A DNA stretch of 47,191 bases, taken from positions 2,040,661 through 2,087,851 of the forward strand of contig NW_019091404.1 of assembly GCF_001949145.1 (NCBI RefSeq), written 5' to 3'. The notes below the pieces were generated by a model that made no database searches, was not told the DNA's origin, and worked only from the letters and a program-made list of their open reading frames with translations. This document shows positions 21,604-31,692 of the stretch, piece by piece. Each line of letters begins with the position of its first letter. Position 1 is the first letter of the stretch. The position numbers were made by a program, and so were the translations under genes. The DNA comes from Acanthaster planci (Eukaryota > Echinodermata > Asteroidea > Valvatida > Acanthasteridae).

Positions 21604-24600
21604 CTGAGTCGGGGGGGGGGGTCAGTGAGCGACGTGGACGGTGTGAAAACCTCTTCCGTGCATGGGGGTTAAATCCTTCAGCTGGAAGGAGTCACTTGAC
21701 CTTTTTATTTTCAACAGTATAAACAGGTCATTCTAGGGAAAAACTGTAGTTACACCTGTTTATCTTTTCTTTGGAAAAAGCCACCGTGTTTCAAAGAAAA
21801 CAAAGATAGGAACAATAGGAGACACGACAGCGTCATATTTTACCAACAGGTGAGCGGCAGTCTCATGCCCCTGGAGAGAGTGTTCCATGATTGTAGGTAA
21901 AAAAGAAAAGAAAAGAAAGAAAGAATGGGTCAACGTAAAACTTTTAAAAAATCGGCACAATAAAACAAGAATATAAACACCCATTCAGGAACTTCAGTTT
22001 TATTTATGGACCCTAGAGCCTTCCAAGAAACTTTCTATCGTAACCGAAACCTTAAGATCACAAAACTTCAAACGAGAATTACAAAAATCTGGCACAAACT
22101 GCTATTTGCCAGCTGGTAGAGACTCTGGCGGGCACGGATGGCTCAGATTTTGAAACTTTTGTAAAACTTGAGATTGTTTGCATTAGCTTCAAGTACAGTA
22201 ATAGGTCCAGAGTGCAACCTTTTCGCATAAGCATTCATCATTCGAACAATTCGTAGGGATTTTGCAAATTGCTTTGACCTTGTATCAGTAACGGAAACAA
22301 TAAAAAACTTCCGAATTTATGAGCATAACACGTTATGTAACAATGCTCTTATCGATTTGACTATATTTCGGCCAAACCCCCAGCGGGGCGTATGTTCCTT
22401 CATTATTTACAAAAACCAATTAACTTCCGGGATGGATAAAAGCCTGAAATCTGAATGCCCTTGGCCAAGCTTTCATACCACCCTTTTCCATAGGCTTAAC
22501 CCATCCACTCCGAATTCCTCCATGCGCACCAGAATGCAATAGGCCCTACCATTAATATTAAAGAAGCGAAAGGGTAGAGATGGACAATCGAGACTGTTTA
22601 TGGCAAATTTTCATTAACTTCCTGTTCCAAATTATCGCCAATTTCGCACCAGATGCCATGACATCAGCTTTAAGATTATACACGAAATTGACCTGTTTGA
22701 GAGTACGTGAATCACTGGGCCACGATGGGACAACCGAAGTTCTATTCATTCCCTGCGGTGTTTCCGTCTCAGCACACGGATGAGAGACATCGTCAGCTAG
22801 CGGCGACTATCAACTTCACCACGGAGGTGCGATACATGCAGCGCGGAAGGTGCACGGGGAGCATTATTATTTTGAATAGTCATGCAGTTGGTGCTGTGAT
22901 TATACGATGAGGGGGGGGGGGAATATCAGAATGTAAGGCGTTTCTTTTGTTCTCCAACCACTGGGGTACGAGTAGGCAGTGGCGTAGCCGGGGGGGGGCA
23001 CGTGCCCCCCACAAATTCTTGGTTCCCCCCTGCCAATAAATAAACAAATGAATGGATATTGAACAAGGATAGCAAAAGCTACCCCCCCAAACAAAAACCC
23101 ACACCACTGAAAGCTGGTGCCCTCCCATAAGATGCTGGTGTCCCCTCCCCCCCCCACTAGTGAAATTCTAGCTACGCCACTGCAGGTGGGAAATCGGCAT
23201 GATTCCAGGGCTGAATCGTGGCAAGAACTAGAAAAATACGATCAAAGGAAAGATGATTGTACAATTCTGAGCTACAGTTTGCTTAATAAAAGAAAAGGTC
23301 GCGCGCATCGCTTCCGAAAGTGTCCTGGGTACAATATTCCCAAAATCACAAGTTTCAGGGGATATTACCGTAGGATATTTTCGTATCTCCAGCATTTTGG
23401 ACACCAAATGTCTTCTGAAGACCTATTAATTCAATGATTATTTCCAATGTATTTAACATTCACATTGGAGGATAATGAACTTCAAGTTCATGACTGGTAA
23501 GCTAAAAGTGTACAACTTGCACTCCGCTGGTTCCCTTCACGATGAACCTCTTTTTCACGAGAGAGATTTACTAATGGGTGTAGATAGAACGGGCTTGGGA
23601 TGGGAGGGGGCACTTGAGTTCGAATCCCACCCAGGCCAGAGTGGATGGGATTTTCAGTCCCTTTCAACGCTCCTCTGCCGATTTATCGTGGAGTCTCCTA
23701 CGGCGGCAATTAGGCCTACATTAATTGCAATTAATTTCGTGTTTTCGACACAAATTAAAATGTATAAATGTGAGATAAGAGTCTTTAATTTCGCGAATGT
23801 TCCAAAGTCAAACTTCATAAATACGCCCACTTGACCTTCGATCTTAAAAGAAGAAGCCTTCGAACGCTACCAGTACCATTTCACAGTTTATATACAACGC
23901 CACGTCTAACCTTAAATACAAAGTAAACAAGGACTCTGTGTACACGGATGTCTAAGGTCATTGATTTCTCGGGCCACGCTATAAACCCTGTAGTCCAATC
24001 CGATGTTATCTTCACAGCTTGTCAATTAGCTGGCATTAACACTATGGACAGCGGTCAGCCTCGTCCTGGTTTTGTGTGAAGACGGATACGACCTGGCAGA
24101 GAAATCAAAACCGCAGGTTTCCCTTTACATGCATAGTATAGCTGTGTGACGCACATAAGTTGTTTCTTCAACAAGTCTGCTGTGCTGTTTACGAAAAAAA
24201 TCACACTTTGACAAACGCCACGGTGATGATTACGACAGTTCCATTTCCGAAGTAAAAACTTTAAAGATAATTACCTCAACATCTTTCGGTAATTCTAGCA
24301 CTATATGGAACTTTTAGCTAAACCCTAACAGCCTCTATGGAAACTCCTGCTCAGACACGATGAACAAGCTTAGGAATAATCACTTCCTTTCCGTTTCACT
24401 TCATTTCGGAAGTTAAATAATAAAATGAACAAAACAAAATACAAATAATATTTTTCAGAACAAAACAAAAACTACAAAACAAAATTTAATGCCTGTGTAT
24501 GATTTGAAAAACTGATTTGCAAGAGTAAACGGCTTTAGCATCTCAATTTCCCAACCAAAAATTCTCTTTTAATACGGTTCTGTAAAAGAAATAAACAAAC

Positions 24601-26000
24601 ACCTGCTGGGCCTGTCTTGTTGTCTCTAAATTTCCGGCATCCAGTTTTCTGGATGACGGATATAACCGGTTATTTGCTTGACTGTTTTTTTAATTCGTTG
24701 ACAAAAACATAATGGTTGTGACATTTCATATTTCTAACATCCCAACATTCCCTGTTTGATCTTCAAAGGGCTACATTCAAAGGGAAACCGTAAACAGAAA
24801 TGACATTTTACGATGGAGACAGGTTGCATTAATTACCACGAGCCGATGAAGTCTCCCTCCCCAAACCGTGGCAGTCAGGACGACGGAATTGGGGCTGTCC
24901 TTGTCACTACTGTACCTGGAAAACAGGAACAAACCCCTAAGACACTGTACATATCCTTTTTCTGGGTACATATTGGGCTGTGGCCAAATTTGTTTAGTTG
25001 TCATAGCACTAATGGCGACTTTTGGGGTAGGCTGCCTTGACTGAGTGAGTGAGCGAGCGAGAACACAACACACGAATACCTCCAGTGTTAAGGCATACAC
25101 GTGCAAGCGCCACATCAGGGCGTGGATCCACGGGGAGCTGAGATGGTATATGGAATGTTTAATTGGCCCAGTGAGCAGGGGTAATAATGGAAAAGCGCTT
25201 AGGAACTTGATTTTATCAGACGCTTCAGAAATAAAGTTTATGTTATTACTCAGCGAATTGGCACTCCGCTTTTCCTTTTGGTGCATACACCCACCATTCC
25301 TGGAGAATGTGAAAGCATCGTCTTTATTCCTACGAAAGATTTAAGAGTCTATACAATCCAGGAACTCTATGACCTGTTTATTTAAAATGAAAGACAACCA
25401 CAATAGATGCTTCTCTTTGTCGATGTAAGAAAGAAATAAAACTTTTTAACTCGGGAGGAGTGTTGGAGGGGAATTCTCGACAAAGTAAGAAGATCCGTAT
25501 ATTGCGAAAAACAATTATGCAAGTTTAATGTACGTATCGTTTTCGACAAGCAAAGCATTCTGATGAGTAAATTGAAATCACTTCAGCTTACGGGTTTCTC
25601 AAAATGAAACATACATGATCAAGGACAGATCCAGAACCAAAAGGTTTAGGGCTAACCTTTTCAGGGGCAAAAGATATGGGAGGTTTGGGGCTTTTTACAC
25701 ACTTTGGGGAGGTAGAGAAATTCAAATATTCTCTCTCTCGTGATATTTGAAATTGTTTTTTCGTGGGGAACTTATACCCCAATTACTGCATTTGCAAAAC
25801 TAGAGAAGTGGATGAGGCAAGCCCTGTTTGCCTCACGTCCATCTTATCAGGATATGTAGACGCGTCCTGAGTGGACCAGACCCCCCCCCAACAGAGATGT
25901 AGCCTGATAAGGGTTTAATAATGTTCAGAGTGCTAGAAATCCGGATCAATGCTAGAAACTACTGGTGCCAATATGTTGTGGCTTGCTCTGACCAGCAGTC
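21604..26000. other. Non-coding, repeat-bearing intergenic DNA
   Basis: Beyond the possible small exon near 21842-21888 I see no supportable gene. The stretch contains a hAT-like MITE (22977-23182), several G or C homopolymers of 8-12 bases (near 21611, 22911, 22990, 23147, 25883), and a segment at 25686-25724 that resembles 11976-12016. The 169-codon minus-strand frame at 24777-25286 has no recognisable domain and is treated as chance. Confidence 0.45.
22977..23182. mobile_element. hAT-like MITE (CAGTGGCGTAGC termini)
   Basis: The perfect 12-bp terminal inverted repeats are CAGTGGCGTAGC at 22977-22988 and GCTACGCCACTG at 23171-23182. The 206-bp body is non-coding and rich in G and C runs. 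These ends are typical of a widespread hAT-type non-autonomous family in aquatic animals. The 8 bases on each side (CGAGTAGG and CAGGTGGG) agree at five of eight positions, consistent with a decayed 8-bp target-site duplication. Confidence 0.85.
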
Positions 26001-26265
26001 CTTATTGGTTCAGTATGACATCAACTCTGGCCAATCAAAACATTTTTCTAGTCTTTTAGCTGCTGACTCCGATTGGCAAATAATCTCATTAGCAGCTTTT
26101 TTGGCAGCTCGCGGGGCTATTTAAAGGTGGCAAAATGCTCCCTACAAGCATCATTTCGCTGAAGACAATCGAGTATAGAGATTAGAGAGGAGTGAAGTCT
26201 GTGCGACATTATTACAGAAGCAAAGTAATCTACCGCCAGCTGGATTTGGACCATCGCAAGTCCAG
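26000..26265 (+). promoter_or_regulatory. Candidate TATA promoter and first non-coding exon
   Basis: Ordered promoter elements on the plus strand: ATTGG (about 26004), CCAAT (26031), ATTGG (about 26072), a TATTTAAAG TATA-like box (26118-26126), and a TCATTTC initiator-like site about 30 bases on (26151). The following sequence runs to CCAG|GTAAAA, a usable donor with exon end at 26265. The candidate exon is non-coding. The next plus-strand gene is the PKS, whose start-codon exon begins at a strong acceptor (31560), so this could be its distal promoter. It could equally serve an unrelated transcript or be a relic. Confidence 0.4.
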
Positions 26266-27977
26266 GTAAAAAAATTTTACACATTGACCTATGGAGTGCT
26301 TGCACGGCACGCCATAGCGGAGGGAAGGCCACTTTTCGCGTGTGGCAGGCATGAGTAGGCACTGTGTACTTTTATTGTTGCTGAATTTATGTGACAAAAA
26401 CTGCCCTCTGTGATGGCGCACTGTGCAGTACTATGTTTGTTATGATGTAAAGCACTGCTTACTTCAATCCAGGTTTGCAAAAGAAAAATCTGCCGAACCA
26501 TCGGCAAAGAATTTTTCTCGTGACTCTTAATGACTACAACTTTCATCCACTGTGCAAACGCGAATACCAAGACGGTCTTTTCAAAGCAAAATTCCCTCCA
26601 CTCGCAATCAACTTCAAGGCTATACGATCTACAACGTGGTAACAGAAGCGAAAAGAAACACCACCACCATAATTTTAATTCTCACGATTTGATAGCAACT
26701 GTTTCTATTGCATTATAATTATTGCACTGCGCAGAGTTTATTCCAAAGAACGCACTGACACTATTTGCACCATGGAGAAATCGATGGGAAGACCTCGACA
26801 CAGAACTTGCTAAACCACTACCTATAATGGATACGAAGCTCACAATTTTCCCAAATTCTTTGGCATGTTGTTATTACTTCTCTCGACTGAGATAATGCTA
26901 ATTTTCATGGCAAAAACAAAGCCATGTATACTTATCTTGAGTATAAACTTAGTGTTAATGTTTGAAATGAGTCGCTGCAGGATGGATCTGAATTTTGTTT
27001 CCCGAATGACACACTGTACATTATTTTTGGTACCGTATGATGAATGCGTGTCTGCATTGTACTTTGACTGACCAACTTATTTCGACTTTCAATGTTTTAA
27101 AAGATTTGAATTCTTTGAAAAGTTTTCTGAGTTTTAATAAGCTGTCTCTAAAACTTGGTTCAAAGCATCTTCCAGTACACCCCACATCGCGTAACTTGAA
27201 TTCTCCAAATAGGTTCATGTTTTGCTTAAACTGGTTCCGCCTGAGGGTTGCATTTGGACAATCAGCTTTTTTGAACAGACAATCAGCCGACAACGTGAAT
27301 TTGACAAACTCTTTAGAAAAACGTGTGTCCAGAAGCTTTTCTTCCCAATTTAGTTCAGTTTGGTCAGAAAACCACGCTTGTTAGCTAATCTGCGATTTTA
27401 ATATGACTTCATTTGGCCACAAATATCTTGCTGAATTTAGCTATGCTTTAATTCATGAGTTTTTCACGAGCAGTTTTAGGCCATCGTATTATGTGTTCAC
27501 GATTATGAAGATTTCCAATAATTATCTTCCTCCAGTAATAATTTATTTGACGTTGATACGCTTATTCACATTCTTTCTGATTTTCAGGAATTTGAACTCC
27601 AATTGTTGAATGTAGTTCACATTCTTTTAACAAAATTATTTTTCGTGATCTTGTTTAGAGTGATCAGATTTTTTGGCAAGTCTCTCGCATTTTTAATCGA
27701 TTAAAAACTTCTGGTACATGTTTTCTGTCTACCGAAATCTGCGTTTTTGAAATGGTAGATTCATGTCGCGTTAAAACATGGTTAAACGTAGTGAGATTTT
27801 CGCAACGATTTTTGTAGAAGTTTGGGCTGCATATTTTGTGGACTGTCGCAGCCTTCATCTGACAATTTAATCAAGCTATTTTGAATTCTATTTATAAACT
27901 TTCTGCTACGCTTGATAATTGATCGTCCTATGTCTGATGATGGTAGTGGAGAATTATCTGTAGATTGCCTTTGAGCA

Positions 27978-28163
27978 TATCAGTCAGTTAAACAAGAAGT
28001 CGAAACGCATCGTTGATTTCAATAACTGGCTGAATGGACTGGCGCCTAATGCACACATGAACTTTGTAATGGATTCTCTTCAGGACCAGGAAAACATTCT
28101 TCGATCCAGATCTCGACCCTTTTATATTTTTCTAAATCTGGATTTTAAAAATGATGATGTTTA
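27978..28163 (+). pseudogene. Isolated coding-like stretch, possible gene or element remnant
   Basis: An open frame with no ATG reads (after an acceptor-like AATTATCTGTAG near 27964) IAFEHISQLNKKSKRIVDFN and goes on through NWLNGLAPNAHMNFVMDSLQ to a TAA after KNDDV. Its composition looks protein-like (charged and hydrophobic residues alternate), but no family is recognised. A neighbouring phase just upstream reads MSDDGSGELSVDCL before a stop, so one frameshift may separate two halves of an old coding region. It ends about 200 bases before the N gap. Confidence 0.2.
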
Positions 28164-28359
28164 ATTAATTAGATAATTGTAATCACCTAATTTGAAATGA
28201 ATTCTCATTTGTCCGTTTAAATATCAGGAGTGTCGTCTATATACTTGAAACATGTTGTTTGGCCCCCAAAACGGTGAGATTGTGTAAATCGTTGCCAGGA
28301 TCAACTCCCTGGGTCTTTGAGCTTTCATATGAGGGCAGAAGGGCTAAAACCTACGGTTG

Positions 28360-28645
28360 NNNNNNNNNNNNNNNNNNNNNNNNNNNNNNNNNNNNNNNNN
28401 NNNNNNNNNNNNNNNNNNNNNNNNNNNNNNNNNNNNNNNNNNNNNNNNNNNNNNNNNNNNNNNNNNNNNNNNNNNNNNNNNNNNNNNNNNNNNNNNNNNN
28501 NNNNNNNNNNNNNNNNNNNNNNNNNNNNNNNNNNNNNNNNNNNNNNNNNNNNNNNNNNNNNNNNNNNNNNNNNNNNNNNNNNNNNNNNNNNNNNNNNNNN
28601 NNNNNNNNNNNNNNNNNNNNNNNNNNNNNNNNNNNNNNNNNNNNN
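28360..28645. other. Assembly gap (286 N)
   Basis: An unbroken run of N. Sequence content and true length are unknown. Open frames that cross it are meaningless. Confidence 0.99.
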
Positions 28646-29090
28646 TGGACCCTGAACACACGTGTAAACCCGACACCAGTACTAAACCGTACATGTCTGA
28701 TGACCATTCTTCCGTGCCAATTACTGGGTGGAATTGGCTCTTTTTGGGCAATTCATTTATATTAAATCATGAAGATGAAATTGCATGTTTCCCACCTTCG
28801 AGTAAACTATAATCGGATAGGCTACTTTGCTTTACCACGCCACTGTATTTAGATCTAAAAGTTATTCGACACTTCGACCTTTACTTTTCACCTAGTTTAT
28901 GCACTGTGATTGTTGTAAGGCTTAACTTAGCCTTCTCTGTGTTTCATACTGATGTGGTCTCGTGTTCAAATGATTACTTTTCTCGTGAAATTCCTTGCTA
29001 CAAAAGCCTTTTAGAAATTGTTCAAACCAACGTAAAATTCGGTTAGATATTGCCTCTGTCAAGTCAGAGACCGCATCCGAATCACTTAGC

Positions 29091-29170
29091 TGAGGCTTGA
29101 AATTACGCACGACTCTATGGGAACCGGATGCAGCCACTACCATAAACTCGTGCGTAATTTCCAGCCTTGG
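29091..29170. repeat. Hairpin related to the 29.8-30.1 kb MITE
   Basis: Arms 29091-29120 and 29141-29170 pair as TGAGGCTTGAAATTACGCAC facing GTGCGTAATTTCCAGCCTTGG, with a 20-base loop. A second inverted pair, GCATCCG (29073-29079) and CGGATGC (29125-29131), overlaps it. The right side (CAGCCACTACCATAAACTCGTG) aligns with CAGCCCCTACCACAGAATCGTG near 30035, inside the MITE, so the two are probably the same family. Confidence 0.75.
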
Positions 29171-29765
29171 CCATACAGACAGAAGCTCCTCATGTCTCGC
29201 ACTTCTTGTGGACGTGCAAACAGTAAATCACACACAAAAAAAAGAAAAGTAGGTCGAATCACGTGGTGAGGGTCACGGCAGTTTTTTCCATGAAAACATC
29301 TTTAGTTTTATTTCCTTTACTCCACTGCTGACCAAATTGAAACATAGAATCCGGAATGAACCTATATGGTGAAATCTTTCACCGGACAGTGATTTGGATT
29401 CGAAAAGTCTGCTTGGGGTGTCACATTCCACACCCGGATGTGCTTGCACGAATTAGAGATGCATGTATCCCGTTTAATTACACGTATGAGGAGATTGTCA
29501 CCAGTATGCATCACCACCAAGCCTTATTAATCACTTCCTTCAAAGAAACTTGAGGAATTACAACTATCCTCCCTAGTTTGTTGGTTGGACTGTTGGTTTG
29601 TTTTGATTAGCTGGTATCGTACACAATATAGAGACAGTTGAGGTTAACATTTTTATTTTAGAGAGCATATCGTTCTTTGACACACAGTTGGCTCCACTCA
29701 TTTTGTGAATTTGTAATGCGTTTGTGTTAGTGCCCTTAAACAGCAAGTTCAATCTGAAATAAACT

Positions 29766-30100
29766 TAGGCTATGTCCGTATTATCGGACACCTGTTAAAG
29801 TTAACACCCCCGGTGTTAGAGGACTACACTTTTCACTGGTGTTAAAAATTTGGGTGTTATTTGGTGTTACTTTTAATACCCTCCAGTGCACTATAACACT
29901 TAAAGGTGTTCAAAGTAACACCAGAGGTGTTAAAGTAACACCCTATATGGTGTAGTCATCTAATAACACTAAAAAGGTTAATTTTAGCACCACAGTTTTT
30001 ACAGTGTTGACTGTGGCTTAAACCCGAAATTGATTCAGCCCCTACCACAGAATCGTGTGTATACTTCTAGCCACAGCCAAGTAATTCGGACACAGTCTTA
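29766..30100. mobile_element. GTGTTA/TAACAC-rich MITE
   Basis: The ends are imperfect inverted repeats, TAGGCTATGTCCGTATTA (29766-29783) facing TAATTCGGACACAGTCTTA (about 30082-30100). The interior (29793-30010) is packed with GGTGTTA and TAACACC words in both orientations, so it can fold into many alternative hairpins. The last 70 bases form a subterminal hairpin (CTGTGGCTTA facing TAGCCACAG). It is non-coding, so a non-autonomous DNA element is the likely identity. Superfamily unassigned. Confidence 0.8.
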
Positions 30101-31557
30101 GTCTTGATCAGTTAACATTCTCTCATGACCTGACACCAGGGAAACATATTACATTATATCACGCAGTTAATGAATTCAGACAAATTTTACGGCAGTAACA
30201 ATAGGGTTATAGAGGACATGACAGGCAAAGGCATTTCGGGAAGCGTACCATATCCGTGGAGGCGCGAGCATTTTCGAATCCAGGTATTTCTATTGGCAAT
30301 TTCATGCACGCAAGAACGGTGAGAGACTTCGAAGGAGCGCGCGTTTCCCGGCGCTTGCATCACTGTAAATTGAAAGCTGACAGTCAAAAATCACATGACT
30401 GAAAATCTTCTAAATGGAATTTATTCCTGGTATATTATATTCTCAATAAAACTGACATAACTGCGTTGTTTGAGTAAACAAACAAACACAATCTGACACT
30501 TCATCTAATTTGAGTAAAAAGCATGGAAATTCTTATGTTCTCAACTCGTCCAACTTTGGGATTACAAGTACGTCACTGGGATTTCGGATTGATGTATTCC
30601 TTGCCAATTACAACAAATTCTTATTTGCTGAAAATCTGTCTTTTACCATGATCCTTTGGAAGTGAGTATTTATTTTAATTTGCTGTATATTCTAACATCG
30701 CAAAATATACGTTCAATTTGATTAGAATATACAAGGTTACACAAATCAGGACACCACAAAAATATCATGTTACTCATTTATAGTGTGTTTGTTATCAAAC
30801 TAAAAATGGAATTCAGGTTTCTATGATTGAAACGCAGCACTGGAAGGAAGGTTCCCTCAGCACCGGTATTTATAGGTTTCCCACAGTCGGTAGTTTCCGA
30901 TGACAACATGAGTGGTTTATTTTAATCATGAATATTCAGACATTTAACCAATCAACTAAACACTTCTAACAATGTGACTTCTGTTAACACACAAATGAGT
31001 TCTAATTCTTGACCAGGCGCACCTTAAATAACACACAGGCGAAGTCGCCTGCACATTTTACAAAATAGATGGAGTTCAAATTAAGATGAATGCAGGATTG
31101 CAGAGGTGCATTCGATTTCGCGTATACATGAATGTCAATATACTAAACCAGTGCAAACACAGGAAAACTGAACGCTGACTTTATATTACTGAAGGCACTC
31201 TCCTTGAAATAGAATTTTTTATTTGTTAAATTGAAACAGGGATTTGAATGTTCGTTCTATTTTGCTCGAGAACGAATGCTGCTCTTACTAATTCATTTAC
31301 ACATTTCCCGAAATTGGCCGGGAAAACCTATATTTAGTTTGCATGATTATTCTTCTAGATCCTCGTAGTTCACCTGAAATGCCATGTTGTCAAGATTTGC
31401 AGAATTCAAGTCTCATAAAAACCATCCATTATGTTTCGGACCCTATTAATTTTGCTTGATCCTATTAATTTTGCTTGATTCAATTTTGCAATTTGATAAG
31501 TAAAATGACGATGCATGCATTAACACGAGGTACCCGTACCCATTCTCCCCTCTGTAC

Positions 31558-31692
31558 AGGAACATTCATCCTATTTATTTCAACCTGCCTTATTTATTGA
31601 GCAACAATCCAACGTTTGGGAGAGTAGTCCCACATAGGAAGGCTCCTCATCTGCGAGACATCTGATAAAAACTCCATAGCAAGCCGTCGGAG
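31558..31692 (+). promoter_or_regulatory. Splice acceptor and 5' UTR part of the PKS start-codon exon
   Basis: CATTCTCCCCTCTGTACAG is a strong polypyrimidine acceptor with AG at 31558-31559. The exon would begin at 31560 and carry 133 bases of 5' UTR before the ATG at 31693. This implies at least one further non-coding exon and a promoter upstream. An in-frame TAA at 31666-31668 closes the frame above the ATG. Confidence 0.6.

Larger units (their letters stand above)
26266..31559. other. Repeat-rich non-coding DNA upstream of PKS, with an assembly gap
   Basis: No complete gene is seen. The stretch holds T-rich sequence around 27050-27800 with short frames, a coding-looking but isolated stretch at 27978-28163, the N gap at 28360-28645, a hairpin at 29091-29170 and a MITE at 29766-30100. 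If the promoter at 26.1 kb serves PKS, this is its first intron. Confidence 0.45.

Noticed and set aside
23570-23640. tRNA-like B box (GAGTTCGAATCCCA)
   Set aside because: The flanking bases do not form a T-stem or an acceptor stem, and the A box is poor. At most an old tRNA-derived SINE scrap.
24777-25286. 169-codon minus-strand open frame
   Set aside because: No recognisable domain, no flanking splice logic, and a residue pattern typical of random frames.
28259-28812. Open frames crossing the N run
   Set aside because: They are artefacts of translating N as an open codon.
29793-30010. Possible CRISPR-like array of GTGTTA repeats
   Set aside because: The words are short, occur in both orientations without regular spacers, and lie within an element with terminal inverted repeats.
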